The notes under the pieces were generated by a model. The model had not been told where the DNA came from, ran no database searches, and saw only the letters and a program-made list of their open reading frames with translations. From positions 1 to 51,547 of the forward strand of contig JANXTB010000132.1 of NCBI GenBank assembly GCA_025356415.1: a stretch of DNA of 51,547 nt. Reading direction: 5' to 3'. Source of the stretch: Hyphomicrobiales bacterium (GTDB lineage: Bacteria; Pseudomonadota; Alphaproteobacteria; Rhizobiales; Beijerinckiaceae). Numbering within the stretch: position 1 is the stretch's first letter; each line of letters begins with the position of its first letter. The position numbers were made by a program, and so were the translations under genes. Below, one piece after another: positions 18,104 to 26,697 of this stretch.

Positions 18104-19114
18104 TTAAAGGAGGCAAGAGGCGGCGTTTTCCACAAATAGGTTTGCGTCTCTAACGTATCGCGCCACCATCGTGTCGCTGCTGTGTCCAGTCTGCTGCCTG
18201 ATCTTCCATGTCGAGACGCCCGCTTGCGCAGCTGAAGTCACAAGCCCAGCCCTTAAGCTGTGACCGGAAAAACCTGATGGATCGAGGCCAGCTTCAGAGA
18301 GGCGCTGTCGTACAATGATGGAAACAGCTTCTCTTGATAATCTGGCTTCACGAACGTGGCCATGACGATCAACGGGACGGAAAATCGAACCTTGTTTGAT
18401 TTCCGCTTGCGCCAGCCAACCGTCAAGTGCCGTGACCGGGCAATGGCGTGTGCGTCCGAGCGGAATACCAATTCTGCGTCCCACGCCTTCCTGATCGGTC
18501 TTTGACCGGCGGAGCGCAACGACCATGCCCTGCCGGACGCGCTCAATATCGGAGCAGTTGAGTGAGACGAGTTCGGAGCGCCTAAATCCACCCGCGAAGC
18601 CAAGCAGTAGCAGGGCACGATCCCGAACGTCTCTGCGCGAATTGCCCATTGCCCCGAGGACAGCGAACAGGTTCTCGCGAAGCAGGGGCTTCGCCTGCGT
18701 CTGCGCCGTCCCATGTTCGCGGCGAATGCCGCGCAGCGTCGCGCGGACCAGAAGGGACCTCGTCGGGCTCGCCAACCCACATGCTCCATGAGCGACAGAG
18801 ATCGCCGCAAGCCTCCGCGTCAGGGTCGCAACTGCGAGGGTCCCGGCATGCGCGGAAAGATAAGAAGAAACTTCCGTGGCGCTGGCGGGGACCGTCCCTC
18901 CCCAAGCCTCAAAGTGCGCAAGGTCAGCTCGATAAGCGACGCGGGTAGCGGGCGCGATCCCCGCCCGGACATAGTCCTCAACGCCCTTTGGGCAATTAAT
19001 TGCACAACCCTCGATGCCGAGTTGGCGTGGCGCATGAGTTCCGATCCTGTCCGCCAGCAAGTTTGTGGCCTCCGATAAGTGAAGGTTATCGCGGGTTAGA
19101 CGATCATCTGTCAT
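18104..19114 (-). CDS. Tyrosine recombinase / site-specific integrase (island-internal)
   Basis: The 336-aa protein has an N-terminal SAM-like core-binding domain (about 45-145) and a C-terminal catalytic domain. It carries Arg I in GGFRRSELVSLNC, the beta-hairpin Lys in RRSKTDQEG, HSLRAG for His-x-x-Arg, GHSSD for the second His, and Tyr in VARYVRDAN, so the set looks complete. The start ATG overlaps the stop of the DUF488 gene (ATGA), so the two are translationally coupled. The gene contains one of the island's GCAATTAATTGC palindromes at 18992-19003. It differs from the tRNA-adjacent integrase and may belong to a second, nested element. Confidence 0.85.
   Translation of the reverse strand: MTDDRLTRDNLHLSEATNLLADRIGTHAPRQLGIEGCAINCPKGVEDYVRAGIAPATRVAYRADLAHFEAWGGTVPASATEVSSYLSAHAGTLAVATLTRRLAAISVAHGACGLASPTRSLLVRATLRGIRREHGTAQTQAKPLLRENLFAVLGAMGNSRRDVRDRALLLLGFAGGFRRSELVSLNCSDIERVRQGMVVALRRSKTDQEGVGRRIGIPLGRTRHCPVTALDGWLAQAEIKQGSIFRPVDRHGHVREARLSREAVSIIVRQRLSEAGLDPSGFSGHSLRAGLVTSAAQAGVSTWKIRQQTGHSSDTMVARYVRDANLFVENAASCLL
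18992..19003. repeat. Island palindrome GCAATTAATTGC, copy 1
   Basis: This exact 12-bp palindrome lies inside the internal recombinase gene and is followed by ACAACC, the same six bases that follow the copy at 26866-26877. It is one of three exact copies, all inside the island. Confidence 0.7.
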
Positions 19115-19671
19115 CGCGCTTTCCTCGCCAGCCGGAGCGCCTGTGCCCGGTAGGCCATCGCTAGACGCTGTTCGCGCGAGGCTAGGAGATCGGCGTCGGT
19201 CTGTCTGGTCATGGCGAGCAGTCGATCTTCGGTTTCGCACTGCCGTTCAAGCGAGCCGTCGCGCCGGATGTGGCGAACAGGAAACAGCTGGTCATCGAGG
19301 TAGCGGGCGAGGAGCAGGAAGCGGTGACACTCGCAAGGCTCGCCCTCGGAGCACATCAGCGCCACACGCGAATGATCAGCCATGTCCTGGCATTGTTCCA
19401 AGGCCCGCTGAAACGCGGGACGGGCGACTGCTTGTTCGTAGTCGTGAGCCTCCCCGGAACTTGAAAGCCCGCCGAGGTCGTCGCCCATCCAGAGATAGGA
19501 AATGCCCGCCGCGTTAAGGGCGGTCCGCAACGCCGGTCGGCTGAAGTGTGGCCACCGGGATCGAGGTCGGGATCGGACGTCGGCGATGACCCCAATTTTA
19601 TGTTGCTGCAAGAGCTTCAGGAAGTCGCTCCAGGCCATCGAGGAGTGGCCTACGCTGAATAGAGGATACAT
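19111..19671 (-). CDS. DUF488 domain protein
   Basis: The 186-aa protein has the DUF488 hallmarks: FSVGHSSMAWSDFLKLL at the N-terminus, IADVRSRPRSRWPHFSR with conserved arginines, and LMCSEGEPCECHRFLLARYL with the cysteine-rich CxxxxxxCHR motif. The biochemical role of DUF488 is not established. It lies upstream of and overlaps the tyrosine recombinase by 4 bp, suggesting co-expression. DUF488 genes are frequent on islands and plasmids. Confidence 0.8.
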   Translation of the reverse strand: MYPLFSVGHSSMAWSDFLKLLQQHKIGVIADVRSRPRSRWPHFSRPALRTALNAAGISYLWMGDDLGGLSSSGEAHDYEQAVARPAFQRALEQCQDMADHSRVALMCSEGEPCECHRFLLLARYLDDQLFPVRHIRRDGSLERQCETEDRLLAMTRQTDADLLASREQRLAMAYRAQALRLARKAR

Positions 19672-19816
19672 TTGCTTGTCCCGGTTTCGATCCCGAGATT
19701 ATAGTTCAGTTAAAGCTCCGGAAACAGCCGAAACCGTTACGACGCAGCGGTTTTCTGTAAGAGCTGATCCCGAGCCGCAAGCTAGGCTCCTCACACGCAA
19801 AACCTTGCGTGCACGC

Positions 19817-20194
19817 CTAGGGCGTTTCGTTCAGCAGGTTTGAAAGGGCGGTGATCAACTGCGCGATTGCAAACGGCTTTGAAAGCATGACGCTCTTTGG
19901 AACACCATTGGCCTTCCATTGCTCCGCGCTATCCCCGCTCATATAGACCACGGCAATGTCAGGCGACAGCTCCCGCGCCTTATGGCCGAGATCGAAGCCG
20001 TTCGGACCATCAATCGGCAACCTAATGTCCGTCAGGAGGGCACTATATGAGGCGCATGCCACATCCAATGCGGCAGCCGCCTCGGCACCCGTGTGAACGA
20101 CCTCCACTTCGAAGCCTGCCTCGCCAAGCCCCTCTTGCAGGCCAAGCGCGATCAGAACCTCGTCTTCTACCAGCAGAATTTTGCCAGTGCTCAT
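19817..20194 (-). CDS. Stand-alone receiver (response regulator without output domain)
   Basis: The 125-aa CheY-like receiver MSTGKILLVEDEVLIALGL has the acidic pair (E, D), the phospho-acceptor Asp in LLTDIRLP near residue 60, a Ser in the switch position (YMSGDS) and the conserved Lys in LSKPFA. No DNA-binding or enzymatic domain follows, so it probably passes phosphate to or titrates another protein. It is divergent from the GAF histidine kinase with 239 bp between them, pointing to shared control. ATG 20194 was chosen because the receiver fold starts there. Confidence 0.85.
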   Translation of the reverse strand: MSTGKILLVEDEVLIALGLQEGLGEAGFEVEVVHTGAEAAAALDVACASYSALLTDIRLPIDGPNGFDLGHKARELSPDIAVVYMSGDSAEQWKANGVPKSVMLSKPFAIAQLITALSNLLNETP

Positions 20195-20433
20195 CAGGCT
20201 GCCATGTTGAGGGGCAGCCGTAGAGCTGACTGCGTCACGGTGCGGGAACTTAGGTTCTGTCGTCAAGAACACACAGGAGCTGCCAAAGTTCCAGCTTGCG
20301 TATTCACCCACGCTGACCAGCACCCGGCGCGCCCGTTGTCCTTCCCCGAGCCCGGGGCCTAGTGATTGTATTGCGAAGCTCGCTTGCAAACTCCAGTGCG
20401 CCTAGAGACTAGGTCAGTGGAAGAGGAAGCATC

Positions 20434-21528
20434 ATGGTCGTTGATCCAGCAATCATCCCGCACAACGAGGCCCAGCGCATTGCCGCTGTGAGGCGCTATG
20501 ACATTCTCGACACCCCGCCGGATGGCATGTTCGACCGCATAACGGCCCTGGCGGCTCGGCGCTTTGACGTGCCGATCTCAATCATCAGTGTCGTCGATAA
20601 GGACCGGATATGGTTCAAGTCTCATCACGGCCTTTCGGCCCAGCAGATTGGCCGGGATGCGGGCCTATGCGCCTCAGCGATTTTGTCTGACGCGCCGCAC
20701 GTCTTGAGAAATGCCAAAGTGGACCCGCGCGCGCTGGCCAACCCACTGGTGGCGGGAGACTTCGGGCTTCGGTTTTACGCGGGCGTGCCTCTTCGGACGG
20801 GAGACGGCTTCAACCTTGGAACCATGTGTATCATCGACAAGAAGGCTCGTCCGATCAGCCAGGGCCAGATCGACGACCTCCACGACCTCGCCTCTATCGT
20901 GATGGATCAGCTGGAGCTGCGTCTTTCGGCTCGGCAGGCAGTTTCACGAGCAGAGATCATGGCGCGCGAGATTGACCATCGGGTGATGAACAGTCTTCAG
21001 TTCGTTGCCGGTCTGTTGACGATGCAGAGCAGATCGCCTGGTTTGCTTGATCCTGCGAGCCAGCTTGAAATGGCAGCTCTGCGCGTTCAGGCGGTAGCGC
21101 GCGTCCACCGCCATTTCTATCTTGAGGATACGGGCGAGAATGTTTCATGCCTGACATATCTTCAGCGGTTATGTGCGGACCTGTCAGGCATCCTCGAACG
21201 TCCCATCGAGGTCAGAGGCGACCAAGGAACGATCCCGACAACGCTAATCCAGCCGGTCGGGCTTCTCGTGAACGAACTGGTCACCAATGCCGCCAAGCAT
21301 GGCGATGGGCTCATCAACGTCTCTTACCGGGTGAATGCCAACAAGCGCGTGCTGACAATCTGCGACCGTGGTGAAGGGCTGCCGCATGGCTTCGACGTTG
21401 AGACAGCGCGCACGGGACTGGGAATGCGGGTGATCAGCGCACTGACAAAGCAGCTCAATGGGCAACTCACCGCTACGGTAAATCCTGAGGGCCAGGGAGC
21501 CTGTTTCGTGATCGCCTTTCCGGGTTGA
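20434..21528 (+). CDS. GAF-domain sensor histidine kinase, HisKA_2 type
   Basis: The 364-aa soluble kinase has an N-terminal GAF domain (about 20-165: RRYDILDTPPDGMFDRITALAARRFDVPISIISVVD...FYAGVPLRTGDGFNLGTMCIIDKKARP). A HisKA_2 dimerisation/phosphotransfer segment follows, EIDHRVMNSLQFVAGLLTMQ, with His near 182. The ATP-binding domain has the N box NELVTNAAKHGDG and G box CDRGEGLP. There are no membrane segments, so it senses a cytoplasmic signal. The reading frame of the next kinase is open across its stop, and the two form an operon. It likely phosphorylates one of the two flanking receivers. Confidence 0.87.
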   Translation: MVVDPAIIPHNEAQRIAAVRRYDILDTPPDGMFDRITALAARRFDVPISIISVVDKDRIWFKSHHGLSAQQIGRDAGLCASAILSDAPHVLRNAKVDPRALANPLVAGDFGLRFYAGVPLRTGDGFNLGTMCIIDKKARPISQGQIDDLHDLASIVMDQLELRLSARQAVSRAEIMAREIDHRVMNSLQFVAGLLTMQSRSPGLLDPASQLEMAALRVQAVARVHRHFYLEDTGENVSCLTYLQRLCADLSGILERPIEVRGDQGTIPTTLIQPVGLLVNELVTNAAKHGDGLINVSYRVNANKRVLTICDRGEGLPHGFDVETARTGLGMRVISALTKQLNGQLTATVNPEGQGACFVIAFPG

Positions 21529-21626
21529 CAACGGGCAGGACTAAACGGTTCGTCCTTTGGACTGACTGTAATGAGACCACGGAGCAGGTTAAAGTGGGCT
21601 CAATTCCGCCAACTCTGGGGTCACCT

Positions 21627-22619
21627 ATGCGACGCGAACTACAACCTTTGGTCTGGGACACGCGACACTTTCGTCTAGCCATCGACGCTGCTGGGGTCGC
21701 GCTTTGGTCCTGGAACGTCGAAAACGATCTGCTGACGATGGATGCGCGTGGTTGCGAACTCTGGGACGTTGCGCACGCAGAGGTCACTTTTGAAGAACTT
21801 TCGTCCCGTATTCACCCAGCGGACCGCGACAGAGTGCGAGCGGGTTTTGCAGCCACACGCGCCATCGTCGGACCCTATGAAATCGACTTCAGAGTCATGG
21901 TTCAAGACGAAGTCAGGTGGATTTCTGCACGCGGTCGCGGAAGCGACGAGGACATTGTTGACCGGGTCATGTTCGGCATCTTCCTCGACGTGACGGGGCG
22001 GAAGCAAGCCGAGGAGAGCCACGAGCTGCTTGCTGGTGAGATGAGCCATCGGGTCAAAAACGTGCTTGCCATAGCCTCAGGGCTGACAACTATGACTTCG
22101 CGAGGAGCGGCGACGGCGGCGGACATGGCGCGCGAACTCACGGGTCGGCTGAGTGCGCTAGGTAGGGCGCACGATCTCGTACGTCCCTTGCCGGGGAGCG
22201 AAGGCAGAGGAACACTCCTTGGCGATTTGATCTCGATCCTCCTCGCCCCCTATGACGACGTAGGTCCGTTCAGCGGTCGTGTTCGTGTCGCCGTCCCCCG
22301 AATGGGCGTGGGCGAAGATGCCGCGACGACCCTAGCTCTGATCATCCACGAGTTAGCGACTAATTCAGTAAAGTATGGCGCGCTCTCCGTAGAAGCTGGA
22401 CTACTCGACGTCGCGTGCGCTGCGGAGGACAGCCAGGTGACCCTCATCTGGACAGAGCGCAATGGGCCTCTTGTTACGCCACCGCAAAGCAAAGGTTTCG
22501 GAGGACGGCTGCTCGAACGCAGTATTCAGTCCAAGTTTAATGGGTCCATAGACTACAACTGGTCACCTGAGGGATTGATCGTCACGTTGCGACTTCAGAA
22601 AGACTGCCTCACTCGATGA
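21627..22619 (+). CDS. PAS-domain histidine kinase, HWE family
   Basis: The 330-aa kinase has a PAS fold (about 15-125: RLAIDAAGVALWSWNVENDLLTMD ... VMFGIFLDVTGRKQAEE). Phosphotransfer motif EMSHRVKNVLAIASGL has His near residue 140, N box is HELATNSVKYGALS, and LIWTERNGP supplies the WxE signature that defines HWE kinases. No membrane segment is seen. The frame is open back to a TTG at 21525 that overlaps the stop of the GAF kinase; the ATG at 21627 was preferred because homology starts just after it. It converges with a second receiver gene 8 bp downstream. Confidence 0.87.
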   Translation: MRRELQPLVWDTRHFRLAIDAAGVALWSWNVENDLLTMDARGCELWDVAHAEVTFEELSSRIHPADRDRVRAGFAATRAIVGPYEIDFRVMVQDEVRWISARGRGSDEDIVDRVMFGIFLDVTGRKQAEESHELLAGEMSHRVKNVLAIASGLTTMTSRGAATAADMARELTGRLSALGRAHDLVRPLPGSEGRGTLLGDLISILLAPYDDVGPFSGRVRVAVPRMGVGEDAATTLALIIHELATNSVKYGALSVEAGLLDVACAAEDSQVTLIWTERNGPLVTPPQSKGFGGRLLERSIQSKFNGSIDYNWSPEGLIVTLRLQKDCLTR

Positions 22620-22627
22620 GGCGGCGA

Positions 22628-22984
22628 TCAACAAAGCAGACCACCTAGCACTCGCGCGATTGCCCTTACGGTGAAAGGCTTGTGGATCAGCTGTGCGCCG
22701 GGAACGGGTCGCGCGTTGTCGCCAAAAAATCCAGTGATGTAGACGACTGGGAGGTCGGGACGGCTCTCCCGGACCTTCTCTGATAATGTCCACCCGTCTA
22801 AGCCCGGCATCAGTATGTCGGTGATCAGCACATCGAGGTCGTGCAGCCCCGGCAAGTAGTCCAACGCATCCGCCGCGCTCTGCGCCTCAATGACCTCGAA
22901 CCCAAGATCGCCCAGTGCCTCGGCGAGCGCCAATCGCACCAGAGCATCATCATCGACGAGCAGTACGGTGCGCCGAACCGGCAT
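22628..22984 (-). CDS. Stand-alone receiver (response regulator without output domain)
   Basis: The 118-aa protein is a complete CheY-like receiver: VLLVDDDALVRLAL (acidic triad), DVLITDILMPGLDG (phospho-acceptor Asp near residue 57), VVYITGFFG (switch Thr) and LIHKPFTVRAIA (conserved Lys). There is no output domain. It converges with the HWE kinase, making a symmetrical arrangement receiver(-), kinase(+), kinase(+), receiver(-). HWE kinases in Rhizobiales often signal to such single-domain receivers. Confidence 0.87.
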   Translation of the reverse strand: MPVRRTVLLVDDDALVRLALAEALGDLGFEVIEAQSAADALDYLPGLHDLDVLITDILMPGLDGWTLSEKVRESRPDLPVVYITGFFGDNARPVPGAQLIHKPFTVRAIARVLGGLLC

Positions 22985-23088
22985 TTGCGTCTCCCCGAAC
23001 GGTGCACCGATTATTCATAAGGTATGGCAAGGTCAAGCGCGGCCACAATACAGAAGAATTGCGGCCAAACGAAAAAGGAAACGAAACT

Positions 23089-23682
23089 ATGGCTGAAGCA
23101 GTCCACGAACTCGCGCACGAGGCGACCCACAACGCGGCTCACGGTCCAAGCGGGCATTCCAAGCTCATCGGGTTGCTCATCTCTGTCTTGGCGCTGTTCC
23201 TCGCTGTGTCCGAGCTGCTAGGCAATTCCTCCCAGACGGCGGGGCTGGCAATGAACATTGAGGCGAGTAACACCTGGAATTTCTTCCAGGCAAAGACGGT
23301 TCGTCAAACCGCCGTACGGACCGCGATTGAGAACGCCAAGATAAGTGGTGTGCCTACCTCACCCGAACGCGAAAAGCAGCTCGCGGCCTGGCAAGCGAAC
23401 GTCGATCGTTGGGAAAGCGAGCCGAGTACGAATGAGGGGCGCAAAGAGCTAATGGTACGAGCGAAGAAGCTCGAGATAGAACGCGATGCAATGCTCGGCC
23501 AGTACCACGCTTATGAAATCATCTCGTTGATCTTCCAACTCGGAATTGTGCTGGCGTCAGTGTCGCTGCTCTCGTCGATCATGGGTTTTGCGCTCGCCTC
23601 CCTCGGGCTCGGGGTTCTCGGACTGCTGACGCTCGCTGGAACCTATCTGAACTGGCATGTGGTGACGGCGATGCTGCACTAG
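23089..23682 (+). CDS. DUF4337 membrane protein (island copy)
   Basis: The 197-aa protein has an N-terminal membrane helix (LIGLLISVLALFLAVSELLG), the family core MNIEASNTWNFFQAKTVRQTAVRTAIENAK, a polar helical region with WESEPSTNEGRKELMVRAKKLE, and a C-terminal helical hairpin. DUF4337 proteins have no assigned function. A paralogue with the same layout lies in the core genome at 41415-41984. The ATG at 23089 follows AAAAAGGAAA. It is probably co-expressed with the membrane protein that follows. Confidence 0.8.
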   Translation: MAEAVHELAHEATHNAAHGPSGHSKLIGLLISVLALFLAVSELLGNSSQTAGLAMNIEASNTWNFFQAKTVRQTAVRTAIENAKISGVPTSPEREKQLAAWQANVDRWESEPSTNEGRKELMVRAKKLEIERDAMLGQYHAYEIISLIFQLGIVLASVSLLSSIMGFALASLGLGVLGLLTLAGTYLNWHVVTAMLH

Positions 23683-23771
23683 ATGACCGCAGGTGAGAGC
23701 CTTTCCCCGCACGTAACTAGGTCGGCTCGGAGCAGCCCGCCTGTACTTTGTTGTGAAGCAGTTTGAGGCTG

Positions 23772-24296
23772 ATGATGCCACGTCCTGACGGCCAACCGCG
23801 CGGTCTGGCGAGGGTGCTGATCAGCATCGTCGTAATCCCGATCCTAATTGTCGATGAGGTCATACGCCCCCTGTATGGGCCGGTGATCAGGGCGATAGCA
23901 CGCTTGCGGCTCCTCGACGCGATCTCTGCACAAATTGCACGCCTACCGCCCTACGGCATCTTATGCGTTCTGGCCGTCCCCTTCATCATCGCCGAGCCAC
24001 TAAAAGTCGTCGCTCTTTACTGGACGGGCACCGGGCACCTGATCAGAGGAGCCGTGACCCTGGCTTTCGCTTACGGCATGAGCTTTATTATCGTCGAGCG
24101 CATTTATGACGCCGGTCGCGACAAGCTGATGCAGATCGCATGGCTGTCTCGCCTCGTTGGGTGGGTCGGCGATTATCGAGACGCTTTCTTAAGTTGGCTT
24201 CGGGCGACCGGGGCATGGCAGCGCGCCCGATCTGTTCTGGCGCTCACACGCGAGCACCTGGGCAAACTAATTCGACGAGGAAAAACACCCCGTTGA
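23772..24296 (+). CDS. Hypothetical membrane protein
   Basis: The ~174-aa product has at least three hydrophobic segments (VLISIVVIPILIVDEVIRPL, ILCVLAVPFIIAEPLKVVALYW, GAVTLAFAYGMSFIIVERIYD) and a basic C-terminus (TREHLGKLIRRGKTPR). No family recognised with confidence. It starts 89 bp after the DUF4337 gene on the same strand, which suggests a shared transcript. ATG at 23772 or 23775 is the likely start, with TGAGG just upstream. Confidence 0.65.
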   Translation: MMPRPDGQPRGLARVLISIVVIPILIVDEVIRPLYGPVIRAIARLRLLDAISAQIARLPPYGILCVLAVPFIIAEPLKVVALYWTGTGHLIRGAVTLAFAYGMSFIIVERIYDAGRDKLMQIAWLSRLVGWVGDYRDAFLSWLRATGAWQRARSVLALTREHLGKLIRRGKTPR

Positions 24297-24406
24297 GCCG
24301 ACCGAAGGCTCACCCAGTCCACGGAGCGCGAGCATCTCACTGCGAGAGGAAGACGAGATGTTGATGCAAAAGCTGAAGGCCGCTCGCGACTTTCATCAGC
24401 AGGGGC

Positions 24407-24712
24407 CTATCGGAAGCCCATTGGGACCGTGATCGGTGACTTCCCGTCTACGACGTCGCAGAGGTACGAATAAACAGCATCAAAGGTGGCGGCTTTCACT
24501 GCTATTTCGACAGTCATTGCCTTTGGTCCAAGACTACCCATTCCGCTCGGCGAAGCCTTGAAATTTACGGACGCGATTTGAAGCCCCGGTATCGCGGGCA
24601 ATTTCGTTGCGCTTAGCAGTCCACAAGCCTTTTGCTCGGCTTGCTGCGCATATCCACTCACCGGGGCCAAGATCGCAACAGCCATCAGGCAAGCACGAAG
24701 TGTTTTGATCAT
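24407..24712 (-). CDS. Small secreted hypothetical protein
   Basis: The 101-aa protein starts with a clear signal peptide, MIKTLRACLMAVAILAPVSGYAQQ, with cleavage after YAQ or GYA. The mature ~78 residues contain two cysteines (KACGLL, YLCDVV) that may form a disulfide, consistent with a periplasmic location. No family recognised. It is the last of the minus-strand genes in this part of the island. Confidence 0.6.
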   Translation of the reverse strand: MIKTLRACLMAVAILAPVSGYAQQAEQKACGLLSATKLPAIPGLQIASVNFKASPSGMGSLGPKAMTVEIAVKAATFDAVYSYLCDVVDGKSPITVPMGFR

Positions 24713-24905
24713 CTGTTTTCCTTAGCATTCTATTTCTTCTGCACGAGCGTCATACAAGCAGAAGGTTATCATCCCGTAGGTGGATCGTCAGCTGACTTAC
24801 GCTTCCACGAGCACTATTCATCACCATCACGTGAATAAGTTTCTCCACAGGTCCGTCCTGCTCGAAGCATATATCCTAGGCGCATCCCTGATCGCAGCTC
24901 GACAA

Positions 24906-25763
24906 TCATTCAAATTCCAGAGAAGCGGCGACACTCTCGGCACGTTCTGCCAAAGCACGACGCTCCAATTCGGTGAGGCGCTCTGCATTCGTCTGCAGGC
25001 CCCGACAATTAGAAGAGACACTGGAAAGCTCGACTAGAAACTCTATCGTCTCCCGCTCAAAGCTGGAAGTCCTGCGCGCGAACATATGAGTTCGGCTAAT
25101 CCCCTCAAGACGCGCCTTCAGCTCAATGTTTTGGGCCTTTTCCTCCTGCAGCAGCTGGTGCCAAAACGCGCGCGCTTCTTCTTCGCGCCGAAGTTGTTCT
25201 TCTGCACTCTCACGGGCTATCGCATGGTCCTGCGCTTCTCCACGCGCTTTCGCAGCTGCGGCTTCAGCCTCTTGTACTCGAACCCGAAGGGCTTCTATCT
25301 CGTCCTGCAAGATTTGCCCCGCATCCGTTGGCGGGGGCGGGGGAACAAACGGGCCAGGCGCAAACCTGCTATCGAAGTAGGTCTTGTAAAACCAAACCCC
25401 GAGCTGCCTGGCCATTCTTAGGGAATACAGTGCTTCGCGGTGTGTCCCGTGATGATCGTGAACTGCGGCGTTGCCCAACTTCCTGAGCCGGTGTAGGACG
25501 TCCGCGATCTGTCGAGGAATGACACGTTTCTCGCACAATCGGCAGAGCGTATCTTGAAACCCTTCACCCTGACCAACGTATAGCGCGTGGCGTGCAGCAA
25601 CCAGTTTTGTCAAGTGCTCGGCGTACTGCCGAACCTTGATCAGGCAGGTGCTCGCATCTTCCAAGAAGTAGCGTTCTGCTGATGCACAGAGCTGGCTTAA
25701 CTTCACGTCTGCTTCAATCAGAAATTCGAAATTCGTGCTGTGCAACATCAAAGCACCATCCAA
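24906..25763 (-). CDS. DUF4145 domain plus coiled-coil protein (HsdR-N-terminus-like)
   Basis: The 285-aa protein begins with a DUF4145 domain (about 8-130: NFEFLIEADVKLSQLCASAERYFLEDASTCLIKVRQYAEHLTKLVAAR, then LRKLGNAAVHDHHGTHREALYSLRMARQLGVWFYKTYF). This is the domain found at the N-terminus of type I restriction R subunits and DEAD/H helicases. Instead of a helicase, residues 155-240 form a charged Glu/Ala/Arg coiled coil, followed by a short helical tail. No nuclease or ATPase motifs are present. It is flanked by secreted-protein genes. Function unknown; a defence-associated adaptor is one possibility. The start could also be Met6 (25748). Confidence 0.75.
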   Translation of the reverse strand: MDGALMLHSTNFEFLIEADVKLSQLCASAERYFLEDASTCLIKVRQYAEHLTKLVAARHALYVGQGEGFQDTLCRLCEKRVIPRQIADVLHRLRKLGNAAVHDHHGTHREALYSLRMARQLGVWFYKTYFDSRFAPGPFVPPPPPTDAGQILQDEIEALRVRVQEAEAAAAKARGEAQDHAIARESAEEQLRREEEARAFWHQLLQEEKAQNIELKARLEGISRTHMFARRTSSFERETIEFLVELSSVSSNCRGLQTNAERLTELERRALAERAESVAASLEFE

Positions 25764-25857
25764 CTGGCTAGGTTCAGTGAACGGAGAGCAGTGCCTCGCA
25801 TAGGAGCAAGTCTACGTCGCGCTCCAAGAACCATGAAACGTTCATCACGACCTCTGC

Positions 25858-26697
25858 TCAAGGCCACGGCATCTTATTGAAAGACGCTCTAACGGTCGCG
25901 CAGTCATCAGGCGAGTTCCCCGCCCGCTGCTGGTGAGCATGGTGCTGCATCCCAAGCCCGAAGACGGCGTTCATTCTTTCGCTCTCAGTGCCGAAGGTCG
26001 ATGCGATCCAGGCAATGACCCTTAGCAACGTCGGCTCATAAGCCACCCCGCAACCGAGCCCGCGACCCATGATCACAGAGTAGGAGGTCAGCCGGTCTAT
26101 TTCGCTTGCGCCTACGTTCTTGCGGCCTGCGAAATTAAGAGGCGGGCTGCTCGCCTGTTTTGGCGGCGCACTCTCAGGAGCGTCCCACCGCGTCACGCCA
26201 CTGCCGGAGGTGCCGCCTGAAAGCCGTTCGCTGACGTTATCTTCGACTTGGGAACGCCACTCCGAGGCAGGCAAGCCCCCGCTGTTGGCGTGATCTTCAA
26301 TCCTGGTCAGCTGGGAATTGCATTCGTCCTGCTGAAAAAGGGAGCCTCCGGCTGCCTCTCGGCAACCTTCGTAAACGCCCGCCAAAACGGAAACATCAAC
26401 CGGAGCCGCCCCGGACGGGACCTTGTACTCCGTAAGATAACGGGCGCTCGACCAGCCCTCCCAAATTCCAAAACGGACCCGGCACCAGACATATCCATCC
26501 GAGGTGCACCCGAGGTTCTGGACGCCCGTAGTCAGTGGAGGAATTTCTCCCACTTTTTCGTACCGCACGTCCGGCCCGGATCGGATGTTAAGTGCGTCGG
26601 GACCGCGAACGGCGAAATAGCTTGTCTCCGCGGCCAGGCACTGGGAACCGAGGATCGCCGGAATGATACAGCCGATAATTTTTGCGTGTTGGCGCAC
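25858..26697 (-). CDS. Secreted SH3-domain protein
   Basis: The ~279-aa protein, read from a GTG at 26697 preceded by GGGGG, begins with a signal peptide (RQHAKIIGCIIPAILGSQCLAAE). An SH3b domain follows (LNIRSGPDVRYEKVGEIPPLTTGVQNLGCTSDGYVWCRVRF...GWSSARYL). Then come a short cysteine-containing helix region (GVYEGCREAAGG...DECNSQLTRIED) and a conserved-looking C-terminal helical part with two Cys (LGCGVAYE, DDCATVR). SH3b domains often bind cell-wall peptides. The frame is open further upstream to an ATG at 26769, but the signal peptide argues for the inner start. Confidence 0.65.
   Translation of the reverse strand: MRQHAKIIGCIIPAILGSQCLAAETSYFAVRGPDALNIRSGPDVRYEKVGEIPPLTTGVQNLGCTSDGYVWCRVRFGIWEGWSSARYLTEYKVPSGAAPVDVSVLAGVYEGCREAAGGSLFQQDECNSQLTRIEDHANSGGLPASEWRSQVEDNVSERLSGGTSGSGVTRWDAPESAPPKQASSPPLNFAGRKNVGASEIDRLTSYSVIMGRGLGCGVAYEPTLLRVIAWIASTFGTESERMNAVFGLGMQHHAHQQRAGNSPDDCATVRASFNKMPWP

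Noticed and set aside
24358-24432. 24-codon frame with a GAGGAAG-like ribosome-binding site
   Set aside because: Very short, partly antisense to the end of the small secreted-protein gene, and no composition supporting a real peptide; not strong enough to list.
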